A stretch of DNA of 40,092 bases from SCN-69-37 sp044507065 (GCA_044507065.1 JBIQJY010000030.1:1-40092), one strand, 5' to 3'; counted from the stretch's first letter, positions 23,824 to 32,792 are shown. The notes: generated by a model from the letters alone, not told the origin. Numbers and translations: made by a program.

Positions 23824-24907
23824 GCAGAAGGTCGTCGTGCGCGGCTGGATCGTGTGGGCGGTGGCGGCCGCGGTGGTGCTGCTTGCGCCGATCCCGGCCG
23901 GTGTCGTCGAGGCCTACTACTCCTGGGGCGTCTATCCGCGGCTGCAGAACGGGCTCACGCTCGTCAGCAACATGGCGCCGGTCGCGCTGCTGGACGTGCT
24001 GCTGGTGCTCGTCCTGCTCGTGGCGCTCGCGCGGCTCCTGTGGCTCATCCGCACCGTGCGCGCCAACGGCGTGATGGCGGCTGGCTGGGAGGCCGCACGC
24101 CGACTCATCCGCGCCGCGTCGATCCTCATCGTCCTCTTCATGTGCCTGTGGGGATGGAACTATCGGCGGGTCCCGCTCGAAGCGGCCCTCGGCACGGCGC
24201 CCGAGCCGAGCGTGGCTGTCCTGACAGCGGCCGTGCGCGACGCCAACGCGCTGGCCGCCTCGCTGCGCCCGCGGCTCGGCATCGATCACGAGATCAGCTA
24301 CGCGGACGCGGCCAACCGGCTGCGCGAGCCCATGCGCGCGGCCCTCGGCGAGCTGCGGCGCGACGTCCGCTTCCGTCCGGGACGTCCGAAGTACTCGATG
24401 CTGCTGACGCCGTTCTTCACGGCGGCCGGGGTCAACGGCATGCTGAATCCCTTTGCGCTCGAATCGATCGTCCACTCGGAGCTGCTGCCCGTCGAGCGCG
24501 GATTCGTGCTGGCGCACGAGTGGGCGCACCTGGCGGGCCACGCCGATGAAGCCGAAGCGAGTGCGGTCGGCTGGTTTGCGTGCATGCGCGGCGGACCGGT
24601 GCTGGCCTACAGCGCGAGCCTGTACCTGATCCTCGAGGCTGGCGGCGCGCTGCCGGGAGAAGCACGGTCCAGGGCCTTCGCATCACTCGATGCGGGCGTC
24701 CGCGAGGACCTGGCGCAGATTGCGGCGCGCATGCAGGAGCAGCAGCCGCAGGTGCAGCGGGCGGCGTTTCGCGTCTATGACGAGTATCTGCGCGCGAATC
24801 AGGTCGAGGACGGGACGGCCAGCTACGGGCGCGCGCTCTCGCTCATCCTGTCGCCGCCGATGCGCGGCGCGCTCGACGGCTATCGCGACGCGCCGATCAA
24901 CCCCTGA
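23810..24907 (+). CDS. DUF3810 membrane-anchored metalloprotease-like protein
   Basis: 365-residue protein of the DUF3810 family. Three hydrophobic helices are seen at about 12-32, 55-80 and 103-120, followed by a soluble domain. That domain carries HEWAHLAGHADEAEA, i.e. an HExxH zinc motif with further His/Glu residues, preceded by a strand with LLPVERGFVLA; this suggests a membrane-tethered zinc peptidase, though no activity is established for the family. The segment GWNYRRVPL after helix 3 is typical of DUF3810. It starts within the NDH-2 gene end (14-base overlap), so it is the third gene of the operon. Its last 11 bases overlap the convergent desaturase gene. Confidence 0.82.
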   Translation: MPRRRQKVVVRGWIVWAVAAAVVLLAPIPAGVVEAYYSWGVYPRLQNGLTLVSNMAPVALLDVLLVLVLLVALARLLWLIRTVRANGVMAAGWEAARRLIRAASILIVLFMCLWGWNYRRVPLEAALGTAPEPSVAVLTAAVRDANALAASLRPRLGIDHEISYADAANRLREPMRAALGELRRDVRFRPGRPKYSMLLTPFFTAAGVNGMLNPFALESIVHSELLPVERGFVLAHEWAHLAGHADEAEASAVGWFACMRGGPVLAYSASLYLILEAGGALPGEARSRAFASLDAGVREDLAQIAARMQEQQPQVQRAAFRVYDEYLRANQVEDGTASYGRALSLILSPPMRGALDGYRDAPINP

Positions 24908-25703
24908 ACGGACGCAGGTCGCGCGCGATGCCGACCCACGACAGCATGCGCAGCAGGTAGTAGGTGGGATCGATCTCCCACCACTTGATGCCCTGACGGA
25001 CACTCGACATGTAGTGGTGGTGGTTGTTGTGCCAGCCCTCGCCCATGGTCAGGAGCGCCAGCACGAAGTTGTTGCGGCTCTCGTCGGGCGTGGGGAAGCG
25101 CCGCGAGCCCCAGATGTGCGTCAGCGAGTTGATCAGGAATGTGCCGTGGTAGAGCGCCACGGTGGCCACGAGGAATCCCCACACGAACGCGTCCCATCCG
25201 CCCACGAGGAAGATCGCCACCGCGTAGATGACGGCCGGCACCAGGTGGTAGCGGTCGAGCCAGCGCAGCTCCGGGTACTTCGCCAGGTCGGTGACGCGAT
25301 TCTGATCGTAGTCGTCGTATTCGTCCGACAGGATCCAGCCGAGGTGCGACCACCAGAATCCTTCGTGCACGGGCGAGTGCAGGTCTTCCTTGCGATCCGA
25401 GTACAGGTGATGGTCGCGGTGATGGGCGGCCCACCAGAGCGCGCCCTTCTGGCCCGACGTCTGCGCGAGCCACGCCATGCAGAACTGCCAGAACCGGTTC
25501 AGCTTGTAGGACCGGTGGCTGAAGTACCGGTGGTAGCCGGCCGTGACGCCGAACATGCGCAGGTAATAGGACCCGGCCAGCCAGAGGATCATCTCCGGCG
25601 TGAAGGGCACCGTGAAGACGAGCAGGACCGAGGCGTGGACGACGAGGAACGGCAGCGCCGTGCCGAGATCGTACCGTCTGCCCTTGAGAACTACATCCGC
25701 CAT
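24897..25703 (-). CDS. membrane acyl-CoA / acyl-lipid delta-9-type desaturase
   Basis: 268-residue integral-membrane di-iron fatty-acid desaturase. The three histidine boxes are HRYFSH (58-63), HRDHH (95-99) and HNNHH (225-229), with GEGWHNNHHHY typical of stearoyl-CoA-type enzymes. Hydrophobic segments at about 15-35, 38-55, 155-172 and 174-195 fit the four-helix topology. It introduces a double bond into C16/C18 acyl chains, setting membrane fluidity. The ATG at 25703 is chosen because it directly precedes the conserved N-terminus; an AGGAGG lies 15 bases upstream, inside the loop of a perfect inverted repeat (25711-25741). No ferredoxin or reductase gene is nearby. Confidence 0.92.
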   Translation of the reverse strand: MADVVLKGRRYDLGTALPFLVVHASVLLVFTVPFTPEMILWLAGSYYLRMFGVTAGYHRYFSHRSYKLNRFWQFCMAWLAQTSGQKGALWWAAHHRDHHLYSDRKEDLHSPVHEGFWWSHLGWILSDEYDDYDQNRVTDLAKYPELRWLDRYHLVPAVIYAVAIFLVGGWDAFVWGFLVATVALYHGTFLINSLTHIWGSRRFPTPDESRNNFVLALLTMGEGWHNNHHHYMSSVRQGIKWWEIDPTYYLLRMLSWVGIARDLRPFRG

Positions 25704-25710
25704 GCGCTGG

Positions 25711-25741
25711 CTACACTGCCTCCTGCGACTCAACAGTGTAG
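25711..25741 (-). promoter_or_regulatory. desaturase promoter with perfect 8-base inverted repeat
   Basis: CTACACTG and CAGTGTAG form a perfect 8-base inverted repeat around a 15-base centre. Read on the minus strand, the upstream arm contains TACACT (25740-25735), a plausible -10, and the centre holds AGGAGG (forward CCTCCT, 25719-25724). It may be an operator over the promoter or, in RNA, a hairpin presenting or hiding the ribosome site. Membrane-lipid repressors of the TetR type commonly control desaturases; that link is inference. Confidence 0.55.
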
Positions 25742-25775
25742 CACCGCTGGCGGCGTGCCCGACCGCGCGTTCGCC

Positions 25776-26600
25776 TCACAGGCCCAGCGCGTTCGAGAAC
25801 TCTTCGAGCCACGCGAGCAGGCGGTGGCGCGTTGTCGGGCCGAGCAGCAGCAGTTGCTTCTGGACGGGCCGAAGGGCCTGGAGGGCCGGGTCTTCGTGCT
25901 CGAAGTAGCCGGGCCGGCGTGCCAGTGTCGGCGGCGCGGCCGGATCGGGCGTCGCCCTCAGCACCTGCAGCGCCCGCGCGATCGCGCGGTCGAAATCTCC
26001 ATCGGCATGGCCCAGCCCGACGTACGCCTCGTCGAGCAGCGGCTTCACGTTGACGTACAGCTGTGCCGCGTCGGTGGGCGACACCGAGGCAATGGCCTCG
26101 GCGACATCGTTCCAGCGTTCGTAGCTCGCGGGCGTGATCGCGCCGGTGTCACGGCCGTCGATCTGCAGGCGCGTCGCGGGACGCAGTACCCGCAGCCAGT
26201 CGACTGGCGTGCGGCCGTCGCCAATCTGGACGACGCCCAGTGCGGTGGCGCGGGCGATGCCCGGCGTGGCGACCAGTCGCGCGAGCGACGGGTTCTTCGA
26301 CAGCGTCGAGACGAGATCGCGGATGAACGTGTCGGACGCATCGAGCGGCGGCAGATCCATCGGCTGGCGTGCCGGTCGGCTCGACGGCGAGGCTGATACC
26401 TCTGGCGCCGTGGCCGCGGGCGGTACGGCCGGAGTGGACGGAGTCCGGCTCATCCACAGGTAGAGCAGGACGCCGCCGATGGCGAGACCGGCAATGGCGG
26501 CAATGACCCAGCGCAGCGGTGAGCGCGGCGGATCGGGCGGCTCCGAAAAGGGCGATGCCGGTTGGGCCGGGCGATCGAGCGGCAGGTCATCAAGAGCCAT
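25776..26600 (-). CDS. DUF3014 family inner-membrane-anchored protein
   Basis: 274-residue protein of the DUF3014 family, function unknown. A proline-rich cytoplasmic stretch (residues 1-28) leads into one transmembrane helix (about 31-50), then a Pro/Ser-rich linker, and a soluble domain from about 80. Recognisable family segments are LPPLDASDTFIRDLVSTLS, the LARLVATPGIARATALGV strand-helix and the end YVNVKPLLDEAYVGLG, followed by the C-terminal LGPTTRHRLLAWLEEF. The ATG at 26600 has GGGAGG six bases upstream. It follows the STAS gene by 48 bases on the same strand and may be co-transcribed with it. Confidence 0.82.
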   Translation of the reverse strand: MALDDLPLDRPAQPASPFSEPPDPPRSPLRWVIAAIAGLAIGGVLLYLWMSRTPSTPAVPPAATAPEVSASPSSRPARQPMDLPPLDASDTFIRDLVSTLSKNPSLARLVATPGIARATALGVVQIGDGRTPVDWLRVLRPATRLQIDGRDTGAITPASYERWNDVAEAIASVSPTDAAQLYVNVKPLLDEAYVGLGHADGDFDRAIARALQVLRATPDPAAPPTLARRPGYFEHEDPALQALRPVQKQLLLLGPTTRHRLLAWLEEFSNALGL

Positions 26601-26648
26601 GGGCCTCCCTTGTCGCCCGTTGCCCGCGGACCGTCGTGCCGCGCGGGC

Positions 26649-26999
26649 TCAGGCGGTGGCCGACGAGAGCGCGGCGATCGCCGTGTCGACCGAATCGAAA
26701 CGTTCGAAGATGTCGTCGAGGCTCGAGAGCGCGAGCAGCTCGAGCACCCGGGGCGGCGTGCCCACCAGCAGCAGCCGGCCTCCCTGCCGCCCGATGGTGA
26801 TGTGGGCGGCAATCAGTTCGCCGAGGCGCGTGCTGTCGATGTAGCGCACACCGCCGAGGTCCAGTATGACGTTCTGCGCGCCCTGCTGGACGAGCTGCGT
26901 GACCGATTCCTTGAGTGCCCCTGGACGATCGTTGACCGTGAGGCGCCCCGAGAGCTTCAGGATTCCAATGCCGTCGGTGACTTTCTCGTGTATCTGCAC
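26649..26999 (-). CDS. STAS-domain anti-sigma-factor antagonist
   Basis: 116-residue single-domain STAS protein of the SpoIIAA/RsbV type. Such proteins sequester an anti-sigma kinase when unphosphorylated. The strand GIGILKLSGRL, the central VILDLGGVRYIDSTRLGEL with the phospho-acceptor Ser56 (IDST), and the final strand GGRLLLVGTPPRV match the fold. No serine-kinase or phosphatase partner lies in the window, so its network must be elsewhere. The GTG at 26999 is supported by a TATGAT box eight bases upstream. The DUF3014 gene follows. Confidence 0.92.
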   Translation of the reverse strand: MQIHEKVTDGIGILKLSGRLTVNDRPGALKESVTQLVQQGAQNVILDLGGVRYIDSTRLGELIAAHITIGRQGGRLLLVGTPPRVLELLALSSLDDIFERFDSVDTAIAALSSATA

Positions 27000-27007
27000 G
27001 CTTCTCG

Positions 27008-27013
27008 ATCATA
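27008..27013 (-). promoter_or_regulatory. TATGAT -10 box of the STAS gene
   Basis: On the minus strand TATGAT ends eight bases before the GTG at 26999, so the leader would be only one or two bases. It is one of the best -10 matches in the window and stands in an AT-rich patch between GC-rich sequences. Confidence 0.5.
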
Positions 27014-27036
27014 TCAAGTGGCGACGGGCGGCTGGC

Positions 27037-27056
27037 GGCCGGCTGCGGGGCCGGCC
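27037..27056 (-). terminator. GC-rich hairpin after the TatT-like gene
   Basis: GGCCGGC-TGCGGG-GCCGGCC is a perfect 7-base stem with a 6-base loop, located between the TatT-like gene stop (27116) and the STAS promoter (27008). It could end transcription from 27116 or act as a roadblock. There is no T tract after it on the minus strand, so intrinsic termination is uncertain. Confidence 0.35.
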
Positions 27057-27115
27057 ACGTCCACACGACGCACCCGATTCGTTGCCCCGAAGTGCCGCTG
27101 CCCGGCTTTCCGGTG

Positions 27116-27862
27116 TCACTCCCCGAGTTGCGCGAGGAGCGCGCGCGCCTGGGCCTGGAAGCGCCGGTCCTCGGGCGCCCACTCGGGGTCGAGCGGCGCC
27201 GCAATCGCCGCCTCGAGGTGCTGGCGGGCCTCGTCGTCGCGGTCGCGGCTGATGAGCGTCTCGGCGAGAAAGACGCGCGTGATGATGCTCTGCTCGTTGT
27301 AGGCGAGCGCGCGACGCAGGTGCTCCTCGGACCGTTCCTTGTTCCCGCCGAACAGCCGCGGCACCTTGTAGTACCAGCGCCCCAGCGCGCGGTCGGCCGA
27401 TCCCTGCAGGTATCCCGGATCGATGGCCAGGACGGTTTCGAGCGCATCCTTGATCGCGCCGCGATAGCGAATGCCGGCCCGCAGGCCGTGCGCCTGCGCG
27501 AGCCCGCCCATGTTGGCCGCCAGCCAGAAGTGGCCGTCCGGACGCCCCGGCGCGTGTTCGATCGCGAGGCGCGCGGCCGCCATGCCCGCCTCGAGCTCCT
27601 GTTTCTTCCGGTTGGCATCGCCCGGTCCGTTGGTACCCAGCCAGTAGCGGGCGCGCGCCAGCTTCCACAGCGCCTCGACATCGGGCGGCGACGAGGCGGC
27701 ACGCGCCTGCCAGATCCCGATCGCGTGGCGCACGCGGTCGGGCGACTCGCGGTCGGCGTAGGCCGCGTCTGCATCGTCCTGAATCACCGGGCGTGCTTCG
27801 ACCGGTGTTGCTGCCAGCGCCACGAGCACCGCAATCACGCCGCATGAGGCCGTGGTGGTCAT
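27116..27862 (-). CDS. TatT-like exported TPR protein
   Basis: 248-residue exported protein. A signal peptide ends near residue 23 (TPVEARP). The rest is a TPR-type helical repeat array with paired helices such as VEALWKLARARYWLG, GMAAARLAIEHAPGRPDGHFWLA, GAIKDALETVLAIDPGYLQGSADRALGRWYYKVP and HLRRALAYNEQSIITRVFLAETL (only diagnostic cores are meant). The segment ADRALGRWYYKVPRLFGG and the order of repeats recall the TatT periplasmic component of TRAP-type systems, but no TRAP genes are present. A role in protein or ligand binding in the periplasm is likely; the partner is unknown. Divergent from P5C dehydrogenase. Confidence 0.7.
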   Translation of the reverse strand: MTTTASCGVIAVLVALAATPVEARPVIQDDADAAYADRESPDRVRHAIGIWQARAASSPPDVEALWKLARARYWLGTNGPGDANRKKQELEAGMAAARLAIEHAPGRPDGHFWLAANMGGLAQAHGLRAGIRYRGAIKDALETVLAIDPGYLQGSADRALGRWYYKVPRLFGGNKERSEEHLRRALAYNEQSIITRVFLAETLISRDRDDEARQHLEAAIAAPLDPEWAPEDRRFQAQARALLAQLGE

Positions 27863-27891
27863 TGTGAGATGCCCCTACCTTACCGTCGTCA

Positions 27892-27906
27892 TTGCCAGGC
27901 GGGCAA
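27892..27906. promoter_or_regulatory. short dyad in the TatT/P5CDH divergent region
   Basis: TTGCC-AGGCG-GGCAA is a perfect 5-base inverted repeat with a 5-base centre in the 71-base gap between the two divergent genes, upstream of the TAACAT box at 27922. It could bind a regulator of proline or arginine catabolism. With short arms in GC-rich DNA, chance is a fair alternative. Confidence 0.3.
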
Positions 27907-27921
27907 CGAGGTTCGTGTTGT

Positions 27922-27927
27922 TAACAT
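27922..27927 (+). promoter_or_regulatory. TAACAT -10 box of P5C dehydrogenase, leaderless geometry
   Basis: TAACAT is followed by exactly six bases (CAGGGG) and the ATG at 27934, so a transcript starting seven bases downstream begins at the A of ATG. The CAGGGG could be read as a Shine-Dalgarno only if the transcript began further upstream, and it would be too close to the ATG. Confidence 0.5.
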
Positions 27928-27933
27928 CAGGGG

Positions 27934-29571
27934 ATGCCGGACGCATCCTTCGCCGCCCGCCGCGTCGTGCCCGCTCCCGTCAACGAACCCGTGCGCGCCT
28001 ACGAACCGGGTTCGGCCGAACGGGCACGGCTTGCAGCCACGCTCACGGCCACCGCCAGCGAGCGCCCCGAGATCCCGCTGGTGATCGGTGGGAAGCGCGT
28101 GCGGGGCACGGCCACGCGGCCGGTCCTGATGCCCTGCGATCACCGGCACGTCCTGGCTGACTGCCACATGGCCGGCCCGTCGCACGTGGCGGCCGCGATC
28201 GAGGCGTCGCTCGAGGCCGGGCGCGAGTGGGCGGCCTGGCCGTGGGCCGACAGGCTTGCCGTGTTTCTCAAAGCGGCCGAGTTGCTGTCGACCACGTGGC
28301 GCGACCGGGTGAACGCCGCCACCATGCTGGGTCAGGGCAAGACCGTCTACCAGGCCGAGATCGATTCGGCCTGTGAGCTCATCGACTTCTGGCGCTTCAA
28401 CGCCCACTACGCGGCCGATCTCTACGCGGAGCAGCCCGTGAGCGGCGCCGGCATGTGGAACCAGATCGACCATCGCCCGCTCGAGGGCTTCGTCTACGCC
28501 GTGACGCCGTTCAACTTCACCGCCATTGCCGGCAACCTCGCGACGGCAAACGTGCTGGTCGGCGGGGCAACGGTCTGGAAGCCGGCGTCGAGCGCGCTCC
28601 TGAGTGCGCACGCGCTCATGGAACTGTTCGAGACGGCGGGACTGCCGGCCGGGCTCATCAATTTCGTCCCCGGCGACGCGGCCATGATCTCCGAACGGCT
28701 GCTCAGGTCGCCGGATCTCGGCGGCGTGCACTTCACCGGCAGCACGGCGGTCTTTCAGTCCCTGTGGCAGACCATCGGCAACAACGTCGCGAAGTACCGG
28801 TCGTATCCGCGCGTGGTGGGGGAGACGGGCGGCAAGGACTTCATCCTCGTCCACGCCTCGGCCGATCCACAGGAAGTGGCGGTGGCCATCGTGCGCGGCG
28901 GCTTCGAGTACCAGGGGCAGAAATGCTCGGCGCCCAGCCGCGTGTACGTGCCGCGCTCACTCTGGCCCGACGTGCGCGACCGCGTGGTCGCCATGATGCG
29001 CGAGATCCGCATGGGTGACGTGCGCGACTTCTCGAACTTCATGGGCGCGGTCATCGACAGGCACGCGTTCGACCGCATTCGCGGCTACCTCCGCTCGGCG
29101 AAGAAGGACGCGCGCATCATCGAGGGCGGGACGAGCAATGCCAGGGTCGGCTACTACATCGCGCCCACGTTGGTGCAGGCCACCGACCCCGCGCACACGC
29201 TCATGCGGGAGGAGATCTTCGGACCGGTGGTGACCGCCTACGTGTATCCGGACCGGCAGTGGGCTGGCACGCTCGATCTGGTCGATCGCACGTCGCCCTA
29301 CGCCCTGACGGGGGCCGTCTTCGCACGCGACCGGCGCGCCATCGTCGAGGCCTCGGCGGCGCTCAGGTTTGCGGCCGGCAATTTCTACGTCAACGACAAG
29401 CCCACCGGCGCGGTCGTGGGCCAGCAGCCGTTTGGCGGTGCGCGGGCCTCCGGCACCAACGACAAGGCCGGGTCGAAACTCAATCTCCTGCGCTGGATGA
29501 GCCCCCGTGTCGTCAAGGAGACGTTCGTGCCGCCCGTCGACTACACTTATCCGTTCATGAAGACCGAGTAG
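27934..29571 (+). CDS. pruA: L-glutamate gamma-semialdehyde (P5C) dehydrogenase
   Basis: 545-residue NAD-dependent aldehyde dehydrogenase of the stand-alone P5CDH type. It oxidises glutamate semialdehyde (from proline or arginine breakdown) to glutamate. Diagnostic features: an N-terminal region with NEPVRAYEPGS as in eukaryotic-like P5CDHs, GFVYAVTPFNFTAIAGNL, the catalytic Cys331 in GQKCSAPSR and Glu297 in VGETGGKDF, the EEIFGPVV block, and the end NDKPTGAVVGQQPFGGARASGTNDKAG, core QQPFGGARASGTNDK. The proline dehydrogenase partner is not adjacent. ATG 27934 follows a TAACAT box. The phosphofructokinase gene starts 57 bases downstream on the same strand. Confidence 0.93.
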   Translation: MPDASFAARRVVPAPVNEPVRAYEPGSAERARLAATLTATASERPEIPLVIGGKRVRGTATRPVLMPCDHRHVLADCHMAGPSHVAAAIEASLEAGREWAAWPWADRLAVFLKAAELLSTTWRDRVNAATMLGQGKTVYQAEIDSACELIDFWRFNAHYAADLYAEQPVSGAGMWNQIDHRPLEGFVYAVTPFNFTAIAGNLATANVLVGGATVWKPASSALLSAHALMELFETAGLPAGLINFVPGDAAMISERLLRSPDLGGVHFTGSTAVFQSLWQTIGNNVAKYRSYPRVVGETGGKDFILVHASADPQEVAVAIVRGGFEYQGQKCSAPSRVYVPRSLWPDVRDRVVAMMREIRMGDVRDFSNFMGAVIDRHAFDRIRGYLRSAKKDARIIEGGTSNARVGYYIAPTLVQATDPAHTLMREEIFGPVVTAYVYPDRQWAGTLDLVDRTSPYALTGAVFARDRRAIVEASAALRFAAGNFYVNDKPTGAVVGQQPFGGARASGTNDKAGSKLNLLRWMSPRVVKETFVPPVDYTYPFMKTE

Positions 29572-29628
29572 ACCGGGGCCCATGGTCGGCCACCTGTCGC
29601 GGCTCGGGACGGTGGGAGGCACGACAAC

Positions 29629-30882
<1,254 letters not shown>

Positions 30883-30892
30883 CGCCGCCCCT

Positions 30893-30928
30893 CGTCGCGC
30901 GCCGAGGCTCACGCCTCGACGCGCGACG
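30893..30928. terminator. bidirectional hairpin between convergent genes
   Basis: CGTCGCGCG-C-CGAGGC, loop TCAC, then GCCTCG-A-CGCGCGACG: a 9-base and a 6-base stem separated by a single C/A mismatch, with a 4-base loop. It fills the 48-base gap between the phosphofructokinase stop (30882) and the convergent YkgJ-like stop (30931). Neither side has a T tract, so it may work as a Rho-assisted or collision terminator. Confidence 0.6.
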
Positions 30929-30930
30929 CC

Positions 30931-31971
30931 TCACATCCCCTCGGTCCGGCTCCACCCGGCCGCCAGCGCGGCCGGGTCGGCCAGGTGCCGCAGCAGCAGG
31001 TCGGCGTCGCCGGCCGCGAGGCCGCTCGCGGCCAGGCCGTGAGCGGCCTCGATCGATCGCAGCCACGACCGCAGGCCCTCGCCGAGGTGCGCCGTCCAGT
31101 TCGCGAAGGCGTGCGCCATCAGGAACCGCTGGTGCGCATGTCGGGTCATCGGCGTGGACCTGCGGCCCAGGGCGTCGAACGCCCCGGGCCGCAGGTCTTC
31201 GGGCACGGCCGCGACGATGTCGTCAACGGGCGGATCGATGCGGCGGGCCGCGGCGTCGCGGCCCGCCGCGTCGAATGCCGCATCCACCCGATCGATGAGT
31301 GCGCCCTGCCCGGGATGCCAGCCGCGCGCGTGTTCGACCGCCGCCGACAGCTGCGCGAGGGCCGTTTCCGGATCCGCGGCGCGCGCGATTGTCGACACGG
31401 CGCGCGCCTCCCATCGCCACCACGCCTCCCAGTCCATCAACATGCCCGGCTGCAGGGCCGGCGGCAGCGCCTCGCGCATGTCGAGCCCCACGTACTCGGC
31501 CCCGGGTGGACACGCGACGGGCGTCTCCACGATCGATGCGTCCGCGCCGCCTTCGAGCAGGTCCGCGGCCGTGGGGCAGTAGTGCGACAACGTCACCGAG
31601 ACGCCGCGCGGGTCGACCACCGACACGCGCGGAAACTGCCGGCACGCCAGCGGCAGGGCGCCGTGGCCGAGCGCGTGATGGATGTCGCAGTGGCGCGCAC
31701 GCGAATGTCGATAGAACACGCACGCGCCGCCCGTCGTGGCCACGAGCGCGGGCGTGTCGGCCGGTGCGTCGCGCGGGCGCACGAAGGTGACGGTGCCCGG
31801 CGGGAGTGGCAGCCGGCCGTCCGCGATCGCGTGTTCGACCCGCGTCAGTTCGCGTGCCTCGATCGGAATGGGCCAGCCGGCGGTACAGCACGCACCGCGA
31901 TCGCGGCACGCATAGGCGGCGTGGAACGACAGCGCGAAAACCGATCCGCCCGCGCCGGCGCGGATTGTCAC
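30931..31971 (-). CDS. YkgJ-like cysteine-cluster protein
   Basis: 346-residue protein with a YkgJ/CxxxC(C)-type metal-binding cluster. Cysteines fall in the family order: Cys22, Cys28 and Cys29 (ACRDRGACC), then CVFYRHSRARHCDIHHA with the pattern of CPFL...CxIYxxRP, then LACRQFPR and SHYCPTA. YkgJ domains are predicted to hold Zn or Fe-S; some relatives (FliB) methylate flagellin lysines. The remaining 200 residues are helical and Ala-rich with no assigned function. The GTG at 31971 overlaps the AMP nucleosidase stop by four bases (GTGA), giving a coupled two-gene operon. No biochemical role can be assigned. Confidence 0.75.
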   Translation of the reverse strand: MTIRAGAGGSVFALSFHAAYACRDRGACCTAGWPIPIEARELTRVEHAIADGRLPLPPGTVTFVRPRDAPADTPALVATTGGACVFYRHSRARHCDIHHALGHGALPLACRQFPRVSVVDPRGVSVTLSHYCPTAADLLEGGADASIVETPVACPPGAEYVGLDMREALPPALQPGMLMDWEAWWRWEARAVSTIARAADPETALAQLSAAVEHARGWHPGQGALIDRVDAAFDAAGRDAAARRIDPPVDDIVAAVPEDLRPGAFDALGRRSTPMTRHAHQRFLMAHAFANWTAHLGEGLRSWLRSIEAAHGLAASGLAAGDADLLLRHLADPAALAAGWSRTEGM

Positions 31972-32744
31972 TCGTCGAAGCGCAGGTGCTTGACGCTGCG
32001 TCCGTCGCGCCGGATCAGGCGCAGCGCCTCGACGCCGATCGTGATGTGGCGCTCGACGTAGAGGTCGGTCACCGACTGATCGGACGCCTCCGTCTTGACG
32101 CCCTCCGGAATCATCGGCTGGTCGCTCACGAGCAGCAGTGCACCCGACGGGATGCTGTTGGCGAACCCGGCGGCGAACACCGTGGCCGTCTCCATGTCGA
32201 TGGCCATGCACCGTGTCTTGCGCAGATAGGCCTTGAAGGCTTCGTCGTACTCCCAGACGCGGCGGTTGGTCGTATACACCGTTCCGGTCCAGTAGTCGTA
32301 GCCGAGGTCGCGCACGACGGTCGATACCGCGCGCTGCAGGCTGAAGGCCGGCAGCGCCGGTACCTCCGGCAGGAGGTAGTCGTTCGACGTGCCCTCGCCG
32401 CGAATCGCGGCAATCGGCAGCACGAGATCGCCCACCTGGTTCTTCTTCTTCAGTCCGCCGCACTTGCCGAGCAGCAGCACCGCTTTCGGCGCGACGGCGC
32501 CAAGCAGGTCCATCACGGTCGCGGCGTTGGGACTGCCCATCCCGAAGTTGATCATCGTGATGCCGTCGGCCGTGGCGTTCGGCATCGGCCGGTCCAGGCC
32601 GACGATCGGGGCGCCGGTGAGCGCGGAGAACCGGTCGAGATAGCCGCTGAAATTCGTGAGCAGCACGTAGTGGCCGAACTGCTCGGTGGGAAGACCGGTG
32701 TAGCGGGGCAGCCAGTTGGCGACGATGTCCTCTCGGGTGACCAT
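31968..32744 (-). CDS. amn: AMP nucleosidase, short form
   Basis: 258-residue enzyme of the nucleoside phosphorylase superfamily, matching the short AMP nucleosidases that lack the N-terminal regulatory domain of the 484-residue E. coli Amn. It would cleave AMP to adenine and ribose 5-phosphate. Seen: NFSGYLDRF near the N-terminus, INFGMGSPNAATVMDLL (phosphate/ribose loop), VLLLGKCGGLKKK, AIDMETATVFAAGF with the ribose-binding Met184-Glu185, and LLVSDQPMIPEGVK with Asp208, the base-contacting acid. The ATG at 32744 has a TACAGT box seven bases upstream. The end overlaps the YkgJ-like gene. Confidence 0.88.
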   Translation of the reverse strand: MVTREDIVANWLPRYTGLPTEQFGHYVLLTNFSGYLDRFSALTGAPIVGLDRPMPNATADGITMINFGMGSPNAATVMDLLGAVAPKAVLLLGKCGGLKKKNQVGDLVLPIAAIRGEGTSNDYLLPEVPALPAFSLQRAVSTVVRDLGYDYWTGTVYTTNRRVWEYDEAFKAYLRKTRCMAIDMETATVFAAGFANSIPSGALLLVSDQPMIPEGVKTEASDQSVTDLYVERHITIGVEALRLIRRDGRSVKHLRFDE

Positions 32745-32751
32745 CGGCACG

Positions 32752-32757
32752 ACTGTA
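32752..32757 (-). promoter_or_regulatory. TACAGT -10 box of AMP nucleosidase
   Basis: On the minus strand TACAGT ends seven bases before the ATG at 32744, close to the six-base leaderless geometry of four other genes here. No ribosome site lies between. Confidence 0.4.
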
Positions 32758-32792
32758 GACGAGAAACGCCCGTACGTGTATCTTCGTGTCAT

